Positions 36,530-46,202 of a stretch of 64,000 nucleotides of DNA are shown piece after piece. The notes under the pieces were generated by a model. The model saw only the letters and a program-made list of their open reading frames with translations, had not been told where the DNA came from and ran no database searches. The DNA is taken from the NCBI RefSeq assembly GCF_030503895.2, contig NZ_CP129970.2, positions 2,217,001 to 2,281,000 on the forward strand, written 5' to 3'. Source of the stretch: Marivirga arenosa (GTDB taxonomy: Bacteria > Bacteroidota > Bacteroidia > Cytophagales > Cyclobacteriaceae). Numbering within the stretch: the stretch's first letter is position 1; each line of letters opens with the position of its first letter. The translations under genes were made by a program, and so were the position numbers.

Positions 36530-36607
36530 AGTAGTTGAGTTATAGTCTAATGTTTCTTTACACAGCAAAAGTATGGAAAATAAAGGATTTTGGTGGGGTT
36601 TGCAGTA

Positions 36608-36640
36608 AGCTTTTCCAAAGTTTAGAACTTTGGAAAAGTT
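36608..36640. repeat. REP-like double palindrome at the left border of the CRISPR locus
   Basis: Two 15-nt units in opposite orientation, AGCTTTTCCAAAGTT and AACTTTGGAAAAGTT, separated by TAG. Each unit is itself a 6-bp inverted repeat around TCC or GGA. The same 33-nt arrangement, also with a TAG spacer, recurs at the right border (45035-45067) with 30 of 33 bases identical. Confidence 0.8.
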
Positions 36641-36747
36641 GTATTAGTGCAAGGAAGCTAAAAATAGATTACATATTGAACGGTAATAGAATAGTATTTA
36701 TCGAAAAAGTATAATTTTTAAGGAGAATATTTGTATTATGATGTGTG

Positions 36748-36835
36748 GAAAGGAAAATCCCACGGAGTACGCAGGATTTAGAATTTCTTCGGCTTATAGC
36801 CTTGTTGTGAATTGTCTTTCGAATTGTAAATGTAA
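36748..36835 (-). ncRNA. tracrRNA of the type II-C system
   Basis: The anti-repeat lies at 36804-36828. Read on the minus strand it is complementary to the 5' half of the crRNA repeat: 11 continuous pairs (GTTGTGAATTG), a one-base bulge, 8 pairs (CTTTCGAA), a second bulge and further pairs. Downstream on the minus strand come a GGCT-ATA-AGCC nexus-like hairpin (36791-36801) and a hairpin with AAATCC/GGATTT arms (36755-36779), followed by a T-rich stretch that would terminate it. It is divergent from cas9, whose ATG is at 36850. End points are estimates. Confidence 0.85.
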
Positions 36836-36849
36836 TAAAATATAATTAA

Positions 36850-39800
36850 ATGGAAAATGTTTTAGGAGTTGATTTAGGTACTAATTCAATTGGGTTAACA
36901 TTAAGAGAAGGTAATACATTCCCATGGTACGGTGTTAATACATTTAAAAAGGGTGTTGGAGAAGGGAAGTCTGGTGAATTCTCATTTGCTGCTGAAAGGA
37001 CCAAACATCGTTCTTCCCGAAGATTATATAACGCAAGAAGATACCGGAAATGGGAAACATTAAAAGCATTAATTGAAAATGGATATTGTCCTTTGCATAT
37101 TGCAAATCTAAATAAGTGGAAAAAATACAAAAAAGGTATCGGTCGGGTTTTCCCTATAGATGATAAAGCTTTTCAGCAATGGATTAAATTGGATTTTAAT
37201 GGTGACGGTGTTCCTGATTTTGCAAGTCCATACCAACTTAGAAAATTGTTGATTACTGAGAAACTCGATTTATCAATCCAAGAAAACAGATATAAAATTG
37301 GTAGAGCCTTATATCATATAGCTCAAAGAAGAGGATTTAAAAGTAGTAGAAAACAGGGAGCAAATGAAAAAACTGCTGTTTACAAAGGTAGTAATGAGAC
37401 AAAAACTATTGGGCATAATGATTATGAGAATCTAATTATTGAATATGGAAGTTTAGGGGCAGCACTCGCACATATAGAAGATAAGGGTATTAGAATAAGA
37501 AACCGTTATACATTAAGGTCAGATTACAAAAATGAAGTTGAGAAAATATTAGATTTTCAAGATGTAAAGGATAATAATTTCAAAGATAAATTGCTTCTTG
37601 AAACTTCAAATGGCTCAATCTTTTATCAACGTCCGTTACGTTCTCAAAAAGGATTGATTGGTAAATGTACGCTTGAATCCAATAAATCAAGATGCCCTAT
37701 AAGCCATCCGAAGTTTGAGGAATATCGAGCATGGTCATTTATAAATAATATCAAATATCGATCTGAAAAAGACGCTTCCTTTGAACCCATTCCTTTGGAA
37801 TTAAAAGAAAAACTATACAATGAAAAGTTTTTCTTCAAGAGTAAAAGAGAGTTTGATTTTAGCGAAATACGGAAATTTATAAAAGGCAATGGAGGAAATA
37901 ATTGGGAATTGAATTACAGCAGGAAAATGGATAAGGTGTCCGTTTCAAGTTGTTTTGTTTCCGCAAGATTAAAATCGTTATTTGGAGAAAGTTGGAAAAT
38001 TTTCAAGATTAATACTACCAAAAAAAGAACTAATAGAAAAACTGGAAAAGAGCATAATGTAGTAGTTGATGTTAATGATATCTGGCATGTACTCTTTTCA
38101 TATGAAGATGAAGAGATATTTGAGGAGTATTTGATAAAAACACTCGGATTGGAAGAAGATCAAGTCAATGAACTAAAAACACTCTTTAGTAATTTCCCTA
38201 TAGGTTATGCCAATTTGAGCTTAAAAGCTATCAACAATATTTTACCGTTTTTGCGAGAAGGGATGGTTTATTCAGATGCTGTGATTTTAGCAAAAATCCC
38301 CGAAATTATTGGTAAAGAACTGTTTGAAGCAAATAAAGAAGTCATTTTCAAGGCAATTAAAGATGAGATTAAGGAAAACAGGAACCAAAAGGAAATCATC
38401 AGAATTGCCAATAACTTAATTTTTAAATATTATGCGTTAGATTACCAAGATAGGTTTGCGTGTAAAGATACGTCTTACAAGTTAGTTGAATCAGATTTGA
38501 AAGATGTTGAGAAAGCGGCAAAAGAGCACTTTGGAGAGAAATCCTGGGAGAAATTAAATGAAGGGTTTAGGCAACAAATCCTATTTAAAGTAACCGAAAA
38601 ATATCAAGAATTCTTTGCTTCCTCAAAAAGAGAGCATTTTAAATCACCCCATTTAATTAATCAAATAAAGCAGTTTTTGGATGATAATTTCGAAGTGAGA
38701 GAAAACATGCTGGATAAAATTTATCATCCTTCTCAAATTGATATTTATCCAAAAAAAGAAGGGCAACAGTTTTTGTTAAGTCCAAAAACTGCAGCATTTA
38801 AAAATCCGATGGCTTATAAAACACTCTACAAATTACGGGATGTGATCAATTATTTGATTGAAACCAATAGGATTGATGAAGAAACCCGTATTGTGGTTGA
38901 GATAGCAAGAGATGGTAAGAATAGTTTGGACTATAGTAACAAACGTTGGGCTATTGAAACATATCAACGAAATCGTGAAGTCGAGAATAGAGAATTTGCC
39001 AATGCTATATCTGAATTGATAAAAGATCCAGATTTTTCAGGACAAGCAAACCCAGAAAGTGTTAAAGATAAAGAAAAGATCAGACTATGGACAGAACAAA
39101 TCGAAAATTCCAAAGAGGTTTCTAAATTAGTTAATGCTTCAAAAAATGATGTTCAGAAATACAGGCTTTGGAAAGAACAGAATGGCATCTGTATTTATAC
39201 AGGAAAGGTAATTAAACTGACTGATTTGTTCGATGTCAATAAGATTGATTTTGAACATACTATTCCAAGAAGTAAATCATTTGACAATTCATTAGCGAAT
39301 AAGACGGTTTGTTTTGCGCATTATAATAGAAGTATTAAGAAAAATCAAATACCAACTGAACTACCTAATTATGAGACTGAATCACATGGTTTCTCTCCTA
39401 TAACGGCTAGATTGAAAGAATGGGAAAAGAAAGTCGATGATTTATATTTTCAAATTGATTTTTGGAAAGCGAAGTCTAAAAAAGCTATGGTTAAGGATGA
39501 AAAGGATTATGCCATTCGCCAAAGACATTTAAGGCAAATGGATTATGAATACTGGAAAAATAAATTAGATAGATTCACACGTAAGGAAATTCCTCGAGGG
39601 TTTGTAAATAGCCAACTTATAGATACGCAAATTATATCTAAATATGCTTTCCATTATTTAAAAACAGTTTTCAATAAAGTGGATATAATAAATGGTAGCA
39701 GTACTGCACAGTTTAGAAAGATTTATGAAGTTGAATCTAAAGAAGTATCCAAAAATAGAGGAAAACATCATCACCATGCAATTGATGCTGCGGTTTTGAC

Positions 39801-41025
39801 TTTGATTCCATCAGCGAGAAAACGTGAAGAAATTTTGAAAAGGGCTTATGAATTTGAAGAAGAATACAGAGGGAAACAATACCATGAAAAGCCATTTTCT
39901 ACATTTAAATACTCGATGATTGAAGAAATAAAACAAAATATATTAATTAATAATATTGCTGAAAAGGACCAAACATTAACTCCTGCTAGAAAAAAGGTTA
40001 GGAAAAGAGGAAAAGTGGTTTGGTTAAAGGATAAAAATGGGGAATTATTACTTGATATAAATGGTAATAAAAAGCCTAAAATAGCTCAGGGAGATTCCAT
40101 AAGAGGAGAATTGCACCAACAAACTTATTATGGGAAAATAAAAATAGCGGCTAAAAATGAAAATGGTAGTTTAAAAAGAGATGTCGATGGGGATATTCTA
40201 TATAACCAAGTCGAAGGAAAGGATGAAATAAGAATGGTTCTTAGAATTGATGTCAATGATAGCAAATTCAACTTAGATAATGTTGTAGATGAAAATCTTA
40301 AAAATCACCTTAAAAATCAAATTAGCAATAAAGTGAAAATTAATGAATTAACTGATTTTCAAGGCAATAAAGTTAGACACGTCAGATGTTGGGTTAAATC
40401 AGGAAGAGGATTGATGAATCCAAATAATGTTACAGTAGTAAAAGAGCAAGTGTATAAATCAAATAAAGATTATAAGAGCTTTATTTATTCAGACTCTGGA
40501 GAGAATTATTTGTTTGGCTTATATGAAAATGATAAAGGAAGAGAGATTAAATCAATAAATAAGTTTGAGGCTGCTGAATATATTGAAAGAATAGGAAAAC
40601 CTGACCATAAAGGAGATTTATTCAAACAAAAAGAACCTTTGTTTATAAAAAAAGAAGAAGCCCAATTGATACATATTTTTGAAGTAGGGCAAAAGGTGAT
40701 TTTTTATAAGAACATAGAGGAATTAAAGGATATCGAGAATGATAATTTTGAAATCTCAAAAAGACTCTATTTCATTAAAAGATTACATCAAGCTTCGGTT
40801 GGGAATATGCTTTTTCAACATCATTTAGAATCAAGAAGTGATGATGAACTCACCAAGGCTTTTCCTAAAGAAGAATTTAAATCAGCAGGAAAAGATGGTT
40901 TTTCAAAATATCAAGATGATTTTATTGCTCCTAGAATATTATTTAAGCCAACAAAACCAATGTTTATTATTGAAGGAAAAGATTTCGAAATGAAATTAGA
41001 TGGAAGTATTCAGTATAAGTATTAA
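36850..41025 (+). CDS. cas9: Type II-C CRISPR endonuclease Cas9
   Basis: RNA-guided dual-nuclease effector of 1391 residues, in the size range of Bacteroidota II-C Cas9 proteins. RuvC-I is VLGVDLGTNSIGLTL (Asp8). The arginine-rich bridge helix reads KHRSSRRLYNARRYRKWE. RuvC-II is RIVVEIARD (Glu684). The HNH centre is IDFEHTIPRSKSFDNSLANK (His803). RuvC-III is HHHHAIDAAVLT (His976, Asp979). All catalytic residues appear intact, so the nuclease should be active. The REC lobe lies between about residues 70 and 660, and the PAM-interacting region occupies the last 300 residues. ATG start; it leads cas9-RAYT-cas1-cas2. There is no csn2 or cas4, which defines subtype II-C. Confidence 0.97.
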   Translation: MENVLGVDLGTNSIGLTLREGNTFPWYGVNTFKKGVGEGKSGEFSFAAERTKHRSSRRLYNARRYRKWETLKALIENGYCPLHIANLNKWKKYKKGIGRVFPIDDKAFQQWIKLDFNGDGVPDFASPYQLRKLLITEKLDLSIQENRYKIGRALYHIAQRRGFKSSRKQGANEKTAVYKGSNETKTIGHNDYENLIIEYGSLGAALAHIEDKGIRIRNRYTLRSDYKNEVEKILDFQDVKDNNFKDKLLLETSNGSIFYQRPLRSQKGLIGKCTLESNKSRCPISHPKFEEYRAWSFINNIKYRSEKDASFEPIPLELKEKLYNEKFFFKSKREFDFSEIRKFIKGNGGNNWELNYSRKMDKVSVSSCFVSARLKSLFGESWKIFKINTTKKRTNRKTGKEHNVVVDVNDIWHVLFSYEDEEIFEEYLIKTLGLEEDQVNELKTLFSNFPIGYANLSLKAINNILPFLREGMVYSDAVILAKIPEIIGKELFEANKEVIFKAIKDEIKENRNQKEIIRIANNLIFKYYALDYQDRFACKDTSYKLVESDLKDVEKAAKEHFGEKSWEKLNEGFRQQILFKVTEKYQEFFASSKREHFKSPHLINQIKQFLDDNFEVRENMLDKIYHPSQIDIYPKKEGQQFLLSPKTAAFKNPMAYKTLYKLRDVINYLIETNRIDEETRIVVEIARDGKNSLDYSNKRWAIETYQRNREVENREFANAISELIKDPDFSGQANPESVKDKEKIRLWTEQIENSKEVSKLVNASKNDVQKYRLWKEQNGICIYTGKVIKLTDLFDVNKIDFEHTIPRSKSFDNSLANKTVCFAHYNRSIKKNQIPTELPNYETESHGFSPITARLKEWEKKVDDLYFQIDFWKAKSKKAMVKDEKDYAIRQRHLRQMDYEYWKNKLDRFTRKEIPRGFVNSQLIDTQIISKYAFHYLKTVFNKVDIINGSSTAQFRKIYEVESKEVSKNRGKHHHHAIDAAVLTLIPSARKREEILKRAYEFEEEYRGKQYHEKPFSTFKYSMIEEIKQNILINNIAEKDQTLTPARKKVRKRGKVVWLKDKNGELLLDINGNKKPKIAQGDSIRGELHQQTYYGKIKIAAKNENGSLKRDVDGDILYNQVEGKDEIRMVLRIDVNDSKFNLDNVVDENLKNHLKNQISNKVKINELTDFQGNKVRHVRCWVKSGRGLMNPNNVTVVKEQVYKSNKDYKSFIYSDSGENYLFGLYENDKGREIKSINKFEAAEYIERIGKPDHKGDLFKQKEPLFIKKEEAQLIHIFEVGQKVIFYKNIEELKDIENDNFEISKRLYFIKRLHQASVGNMLFQHHLESRSDDELTKAFPKEEFKSAGKDGFSKYQDDFIAPRILFKPTKPMFIIEGKDFEMKLDGSIQYKY

Positions 41026-41069
41026 TAGTGTTTAATTTTTCAAAAATTAGGTATTAAAAAAACAAGTAA

Positions 41070-41663
41070 TTGGAAACAGGACAAATTTACCATATTTACA
41101 ACCACGCAAATGGAAGTGAAAATATCTTTCGAGAGAAAGAGAATTATCGTTTCTTTTTACAACAATATAAAAAGCATTTGGAAAAGGTGGTGGATACATA
41201 TGCGTATTGCTTGATTCCCATCCATTTTCATTTTTTAGTAAAAGTTAAAAAAGCTGATGTGCTCAAAAAGAATTCAACTTTCGAAAAGTTGGATTCTTTG
41301 GATGAAGTCGAAGCAAAAGCCTCAAAGCAATTTGCAAATCTTTTTATTAGTTACACGATGGCTTTCAACAAAAAATATGATAGAAAAGGAAGCCTATTCA
41401 TGAAGAATTTTAAAAGAAAACCAATCGAATCGATTGAACAGTGGCAGGAGACCTTTTTATACATCCATATTAATCCTATAAAACATAAATTCTCTAATAA
41501 AATTGAGGATTGGAACTGGAGTAGTTGGCACGCATATAACAATATGGAGTCTAGAAGTCTATTAGCTAGACCAAAAGCTATAGGCTATTTTGATAATATA
41601 GATAACTTATTGTATTGCTCAGAAGAGAAAAGGAGAAGGATTTTAAATATGAATTTAGAATAA
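41070..41663 (+). CDS. REP-associated tyrosine transposase (RAYT, TnpA_REP family)
   Basis: A 197-residue Y1/HUH single-strand transposase of the IS200-like RAYT branch, which acts on REP palindromes. It begins ETGQIYHIYNHANGSENIF, the usual RAYT N-terminus. The metal-binding HUH motif is IPIHFHFLVKV (His52, His54), and a candidate catalytic tyrosine is in NKKYDRKGSLF (Tyr103). The end FLYIHINPIKHKFSNKIEDW is also family-typical. The start is TTG directly after an in-frame stop; no ATG fits. It lies 44 nt after cas9 and 67 nt before cas1 on the same strand, interrupting the usual cas operon. REP-like palindromes surround it. It appears intact. Confidence 0.88.
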   Translation: METGQIYHIYNHANGSENIFREKENYRFFLQQYKKHLEKVVDTYAYCLIPIHFHFLVKVKKADVLKKNSTFEKLDSLDEVEAKASKQFANLFISYTMAFNKKYDRKGSLFMKNFKRKPIESIEQWQETFLYIHINPIKHKFSNKIEDWNWSSWHAYNNMESRSLLARPKAIGYFDNIDNLLYCSEEKRRRILNMNLE

Positions 41664-41672
41664 GGGTATAAG

Positions 41673-41705
41673 AAAGTTTCCAACTTTCTTAAAGTTGGAA
41701 ACTTT
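41673..41705. repeat. Double palindrome after the RAYT gene
   Basis: Arms AAAGTTTCCAACTTT and AAAGTTGGAAACTTT with a CTT spacer. It has the same 15+3+15 architecture and TCC/GGA centres as the border elements, but the flanking six-base arms are swapped. It sits 9 nt after the RAYT stop and 25 nt before the cas1 ATG. Confidence 0.7.
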
Positions 41706-41730
41706 AGAAATTTTATAATTGACAAAAGCT

Positions 41731-42967
<1,237 letters not shown>

Positions 42968-42984
42968 ACTACCTCCATTTATAA

Positions 42985-43070
42985 AACTTTTCCAAAGTTT
43001 TTATTTCATCAAGCAAGACTGAGATACTCAAATCTTAACTGTTTTAACTTAGAACAACTTTGGAAAAGTT
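42985..43070. repeat. Expanded REP pair 1 between cas2 and the array
   Basis: AACTTTTCCAAAGTT at 42985-42999 and its inverse AACTTTGGAAAAGTT at 43056-43070 enclose 56 nt of sequence not shared with the neighbouring pairs. It starts 17 nt after the cas2 stop. Confidence 0.75.
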
Positions 43071-43103
43071 GAATAGGAAATTAAGCTCAGCTATATTATT
43101 AAA

Positions 43104-43187
43104 AACTTTTCCAAAGTTCAGTATCAATAATTGAAGAGTTTATTTCAAACTTTTACTGGAAATGGCTAAAGTAACTTTGGAAAAGTT
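43104..43187. repeat. Expanded REP pair 2
   Basis: The same inverted 15-nt units at 43104-43118 and 43173-43187 enclose a different 54-nt segment. Confidence 0.75.
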
Positions 43188-43238
43188 CATAAGCTAACTA
43201 TAGTAACTGGAATTATTTTAATATCTCCACCCTACTAA

Positions 43239-43323
43239 AACTTTTCCAAAGTATCAAGGAATCGGAATTACAGGATATGCTGATCCCTTGAAGCCTAATA
43301 GAAATTTTAACTTTGGAAAAGTT
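43239..43323. repeat. Expanded REP pair 3
   Basis: The same inverted units at 43239-43253 (last base changed) and 43309-43323 enclose a different 55-nt segment. The remaining 132 nt to the array (43324-43455) are AT-rich and hold only the hairpin described at 43426. Confidence 0.75.
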
Positions 43324-43425
43324 GCTTTTTAAAGCACTGATATCAGAACCAATAAATCCTTGCATTCTTATTAAAAACGGTAAGAATATAGCTGTTTTTT
43401 TGAATTCTAATTTCGGTCATAACAA

Positions 43426-43460
43426 ACAGGATACCAGCTTTTTAAGGCATGGTATCCTGT
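43426..43460 (-). terminator. Putative pre-crRNA terminator hairpin using the last repeat
   Basis: Perfect 11-base arms ACAGGATACCA and TGGTATCCTGT around a 13-base loop that can pair further. The second arm includes the outermost five bases (CCTGT) of the terminal repeat. In the minus-strand crRNA direction it comes right at the array end and is followed by TTTGTT. Confidence 0.5.
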
Positions 43461-45021
43461 GAATTATCTCATAAGATACAATTTCGAAAGCAATTCACAA
43501 CATTATGAAGCTGCAGCAAAAAAACGGAAAACCTGTGAATTATCTCATAAGATACAATTTCGAAAGCAATTCACAACTACAAAAAAAGTGATTTTACAGT
43601 TGAATTACCTGTGAATTATCTCATAAGATACAATTTCGAAAGCAATTCACAACATCATCATGGCAGCATCCAGTGTTGGGCTACCTGTGAATTATCTCAT
43701 AAGATACAATTTCGAAAGCAATTCACAACAAAGTGCTGTATCTTGTGTATCATTTCTTACCTGTGAATTATCTCATAAGATACAATTTCGAAAGCAATTC
43801 ACAACACAGCCTCTTTCCTTCTCTCAAGTATGTTACCTGTGAATTATCTCATAAGATACAATTTCGAAAGCAATTCACAACCCTAAAGTATTTGAACAGC
43901 ACGAAGTTCACCCTGTGAATTATCTCATAAGATACAATTTCGAAAGCAATTCACAACACAAGCCTATTTTGTTCGTAATAATTAAAACCTGTGAATTATC
44001 TCATAAGATACAATTTCGAAAGCAATTCACAACTATACAGGAAGTGATGTACCTAAGAGTTATCCTGTGAATTATCTCATAAGATACAATTTCGAAAGCA
44101 ATTCACAACAGGTTTTCAAGTTGACATGTTAACAAGTTTCCTGTGAATTATCTCATAAGATACAATTTCGAAAGCAATTCACAACCCCAACGAATGGCTT
44201 CGATTGCCATATCCACCTGTGAATTATCTCATAAGATACAATTTCGAAAGCAATTCACAACCAAAGAATCCTCAAAGATTTTTTATTATAACCTGTGAAT
44301 TATCTCATAAGATACAATTTCGAAAGCAATTCACAACAGAGCAAGTAAGCGTGCATCATGAATTCGCCCTGTGAATTATCTCATAAGATACAATTTCGAA
44401 AGCAATTCACAACCTTGAATGGCATCTAGCTCAGCATCATCTACCTGTGAATTATCTCATAAGATACAATTTCGAAAGCAATTCACAACATGGCGCATGA
44501 ACTAGGCTGGGAAGTAAGACCTGTGAATTATCTCATAAGATACAATTTCGAAAGCAATTCACAACACCATGCTAGCTAATGCCTCTCGAGAGAGACCTGT
44601 GAATTATCTCATAAGATACAATTTCGAAAGCAATTCACAACAGAAAAACTTGGCCTTTTGTTCGTTGGTTCCCTGTGAATTATCTCATAAGATACAATTT
44701 CGAAAGCAATTCACAACCCTCAAACACCAGTGGAGATCATCTACAGACCTGTGAATTATCTCATAAGATACAATTTCGAAAGCAATTCACAACTCTCTAG
44801 GCTTAAGGCTGCTGTCGTCAATACCTGTGAATTATCTCATAAGATACAATTTCGAAAGCAATTCACAACTATAAAAGTCGTGAAATCTAAAAAAGCAAAC
44901 CTGTGAATTATCTCATAAGATACAATTTCGAAAGCAATTCACAACACGGGTTTATCATCAGAGAAATTAGAAAATCCTGTGAATTATCTCATAAGATACA
45001 ATTTCGAAAGCAATTCACAAC
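43456..45021 (-). CRISPR. CRISPR array, 21 repeats and 20 spacers (type II-C)
   Basis: The 46-nt repeat (CCTGTGAATTATCTC to AAAGCAATTCACAAC on the plus strand) occurs at 43456 and every 76 nt to 44976. All 21 copies look identical and all 20 spacers are exactly 30 nt. In crRNA orientation (minus strand) the repeat begins GTTGTGAATTGC, the normal start of Bacteroidota II-C repeats, and pairs with the tracrRNA anti-repeat, so transcription runs from 45021 to 43456, antisense to cas9-cas1-cas2. The repeat ends are inverted (TGTGAATT/AATTCACA). No long leader is visible: only 57 nt separate the 45021 end from the tauE-like stop, and they contain a REP-like element. Confidence 0.98.
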
Positions 45022-45034
45022 CAGCTTACTTAAT

Positions 45035-45072
45035 AACTTTTCTAAAGTTTAGCACTTTGGAAAAGTTTTTTC
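45035..45072. repeat. REP-like double palindrome at the right border of the CRISPR locus
   Basis: AACTTTTCTAAAGTT, spacer TAG, CACTTTGGAAAAGTT (45035-45067), followed on the plus strand by more T residues. It therefore resembles a rightward intrinsic terminator as well. It is nearly identical to the left-border element at 36608-36640. Confidence 0.78.
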
Positions 45073-45078
45073 ATTCTC

Positions 45079-45780
45079 TCACCTTTCACCACAAATCGGA
45101 ATATCCATAGTAGTCTGAGTTTGCCCTAAATCAGGCAAAGGGATATGAATAAACTGTACTTCCATGCCTCGTAAAAATAGAAACAGAGCTAAGGTGAGGG
45201 CTAATACTGGTTTAAGTTTTTGAGTGAAGCCATTCAATCTTTTAAAGGTCATTTTTCCAGCCCAAACGCTTGCTATGATCCACGGTAAAGTACCCAAACC
45301 AAATACTGCCATAAATACGATGGAATCCATTATGGTTTCAGTCGTAAAGGAGCTTAATAATGCCAGGTAAACCAAACCGCAAGGTAATAGGCCATTCAAA
45401 AGACCAATAGAAAATCTTGAAATAAGATCTGGCTTTCCAATGAATTTTTTAAAGCCATTCTTTACTTTCTGATAAGGAATTGATTCTATTTTATTGATAA
45501 AGTTTAGAAACCTATAACGGCTAGGGATAACATAAAAATAAACTATGAAAATTGCCATCAATAAAGACAGACCATTTTGCCAACCTAATATGGATAAACT
45601 TTCACCTACAAAAGCAAGGGCAAGACCAAGGATGATATAGGTTATAATTCTGCCGAATTGATAGGCTGCAAAACCAAGTGCTAATTGCTGATTTCGGAAA
45701 ACACCTAGCATTAATGGAGAGCACATTAAGGTGCAATGCATTCCTCCTAAAAGTCCGATGCTAAGTGCTGCCCAAATCAT
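45079..45780 (-). CDS. TauE/SafE-type membrane protein of the cbb3 operon
   Basis: A 233-residue integral membrane protein with about six helices. It starts MIWAALSIGLLGGMHCTLMC, and this GGMHC motif is typical of the sulfite-exporter TauE/SafE-like (DsbD-related, CcoH2-like) protein found at the end of cbb3 operons in Bacteroidota. A second motif is SIGLLNGLLPCGLVYLALL. It is probably involved in copper or thiol handling for oxidase assembly (inference from position). Last gene of the operon, 1 nt after fixH. Confidence 0.82.
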   Translation of the reverse strand: MIWAALSIGLLGGMHCTLMCSPLMLGVFRNQQLALGFAAYQFGRIITYIILGLALAFVGESLSILGWQNGLSLLMAIFIVYFYVIPSRYRFLNFINKIESIPYQKVKNGFKKFIGKPDLISRFSIGLLNGLLPCGLVYLALLSSFTTETIMDSIVFMAVFGLGTLPWIIASVWAGKMTFKRLNGFTQKLKPVLALTLALFLFLRGMEVQFIHIPLPDLGQTQTTMDIPICGER

Positions 45781-45781
45781 A

Positions 45782-46201
45782 TTACTTTTGAATAAAGATT
45801 TTATCTTCTTTGAAATATTTCACTCCACCCTGTTCCCATTCATAGGCAACTTTCCAATTTCCTACCTCAAATTTTTCTACTGGAATATTGGCTTCTTCGG
45901 TTAGTGGAATGAAAAAGTCTAGATTAGCATCGGCAGGTCTGATAAAGCTTATTTTTCCAGACACCTTATCAGCATCTTCAAAACTTAAGGATACTATATT
46001 TCCATTTTGAATGGTGCGAATTTTCCCCTGCCAATTTTGTCCATTTTTTATTTCTTCCATTTTCGATTGATAGGCAATCTCTTCCTCATAATAGTTTTCT
46101 TCTACTAAATAAAAGTCCTGCTTCATGCTTATCGTTACCATAGTGATCACTAAAATCACAAAACTGATAAAAACAATGGTTATTTTATTTCCCCAATTCA
46201 T
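45782..46201 (-). CDS. fixH: FixH family protein
   Basis: A 139-residue single-pass membrane protein: helix ITIVFISFVILVITMVTISM, then YYEEEIAYQSKMEEIKNGQN and a small beta domain. FixH/CcoH family proteins are needed for cbb3 oxidase assembly or maturation, together with the CcoI copper ATPase. It sits between ccoG and the TauE-like gene. Confidence 0.85.
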   Translation of the reverse strand: MNWGNKITIVFISFVILVITMVTISMKQDFYLVEENYYEEEIAYQSKMEEIKNGQNWQGKIRTIQNGNIVSLSFEDADKVSGKISFIRPADANLDFFIPLTEEANIPVEKFEVGNWKVAYEWEQGGVKYFKEDKIFIQK

Positions 46202-46202
46202 A

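Noticed and set aside
36530-36607. Glycine riboswitch upstream of gcvT
   Set aside because: The leader is under 80 nt before the palindrome and shows no glycine-aptamer-like conserved pattern.
41673-41705. Treating the hairpin after the RAYT gene as a simple terminator
   Set aside because: It has no T run on the plus strand and shares the double-palindrome architecture of the border elements; it is better described as REP-like.
43660-44754. Short plus-strand open frames inside the CRISPR array
   Set aside because: They are translations of the repeat (VNYLIRYNFESNSQ) and differ only in spacer parts, so they are not genes.
43456-45021. Reading the array as transcribed on the plus strand with the cas genes
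   Set aside because: The anti-repeat pairs with the correct (5') half of the repeat, and is followed by the expected tail hairpins, only if both RNAs come from the minus strand.
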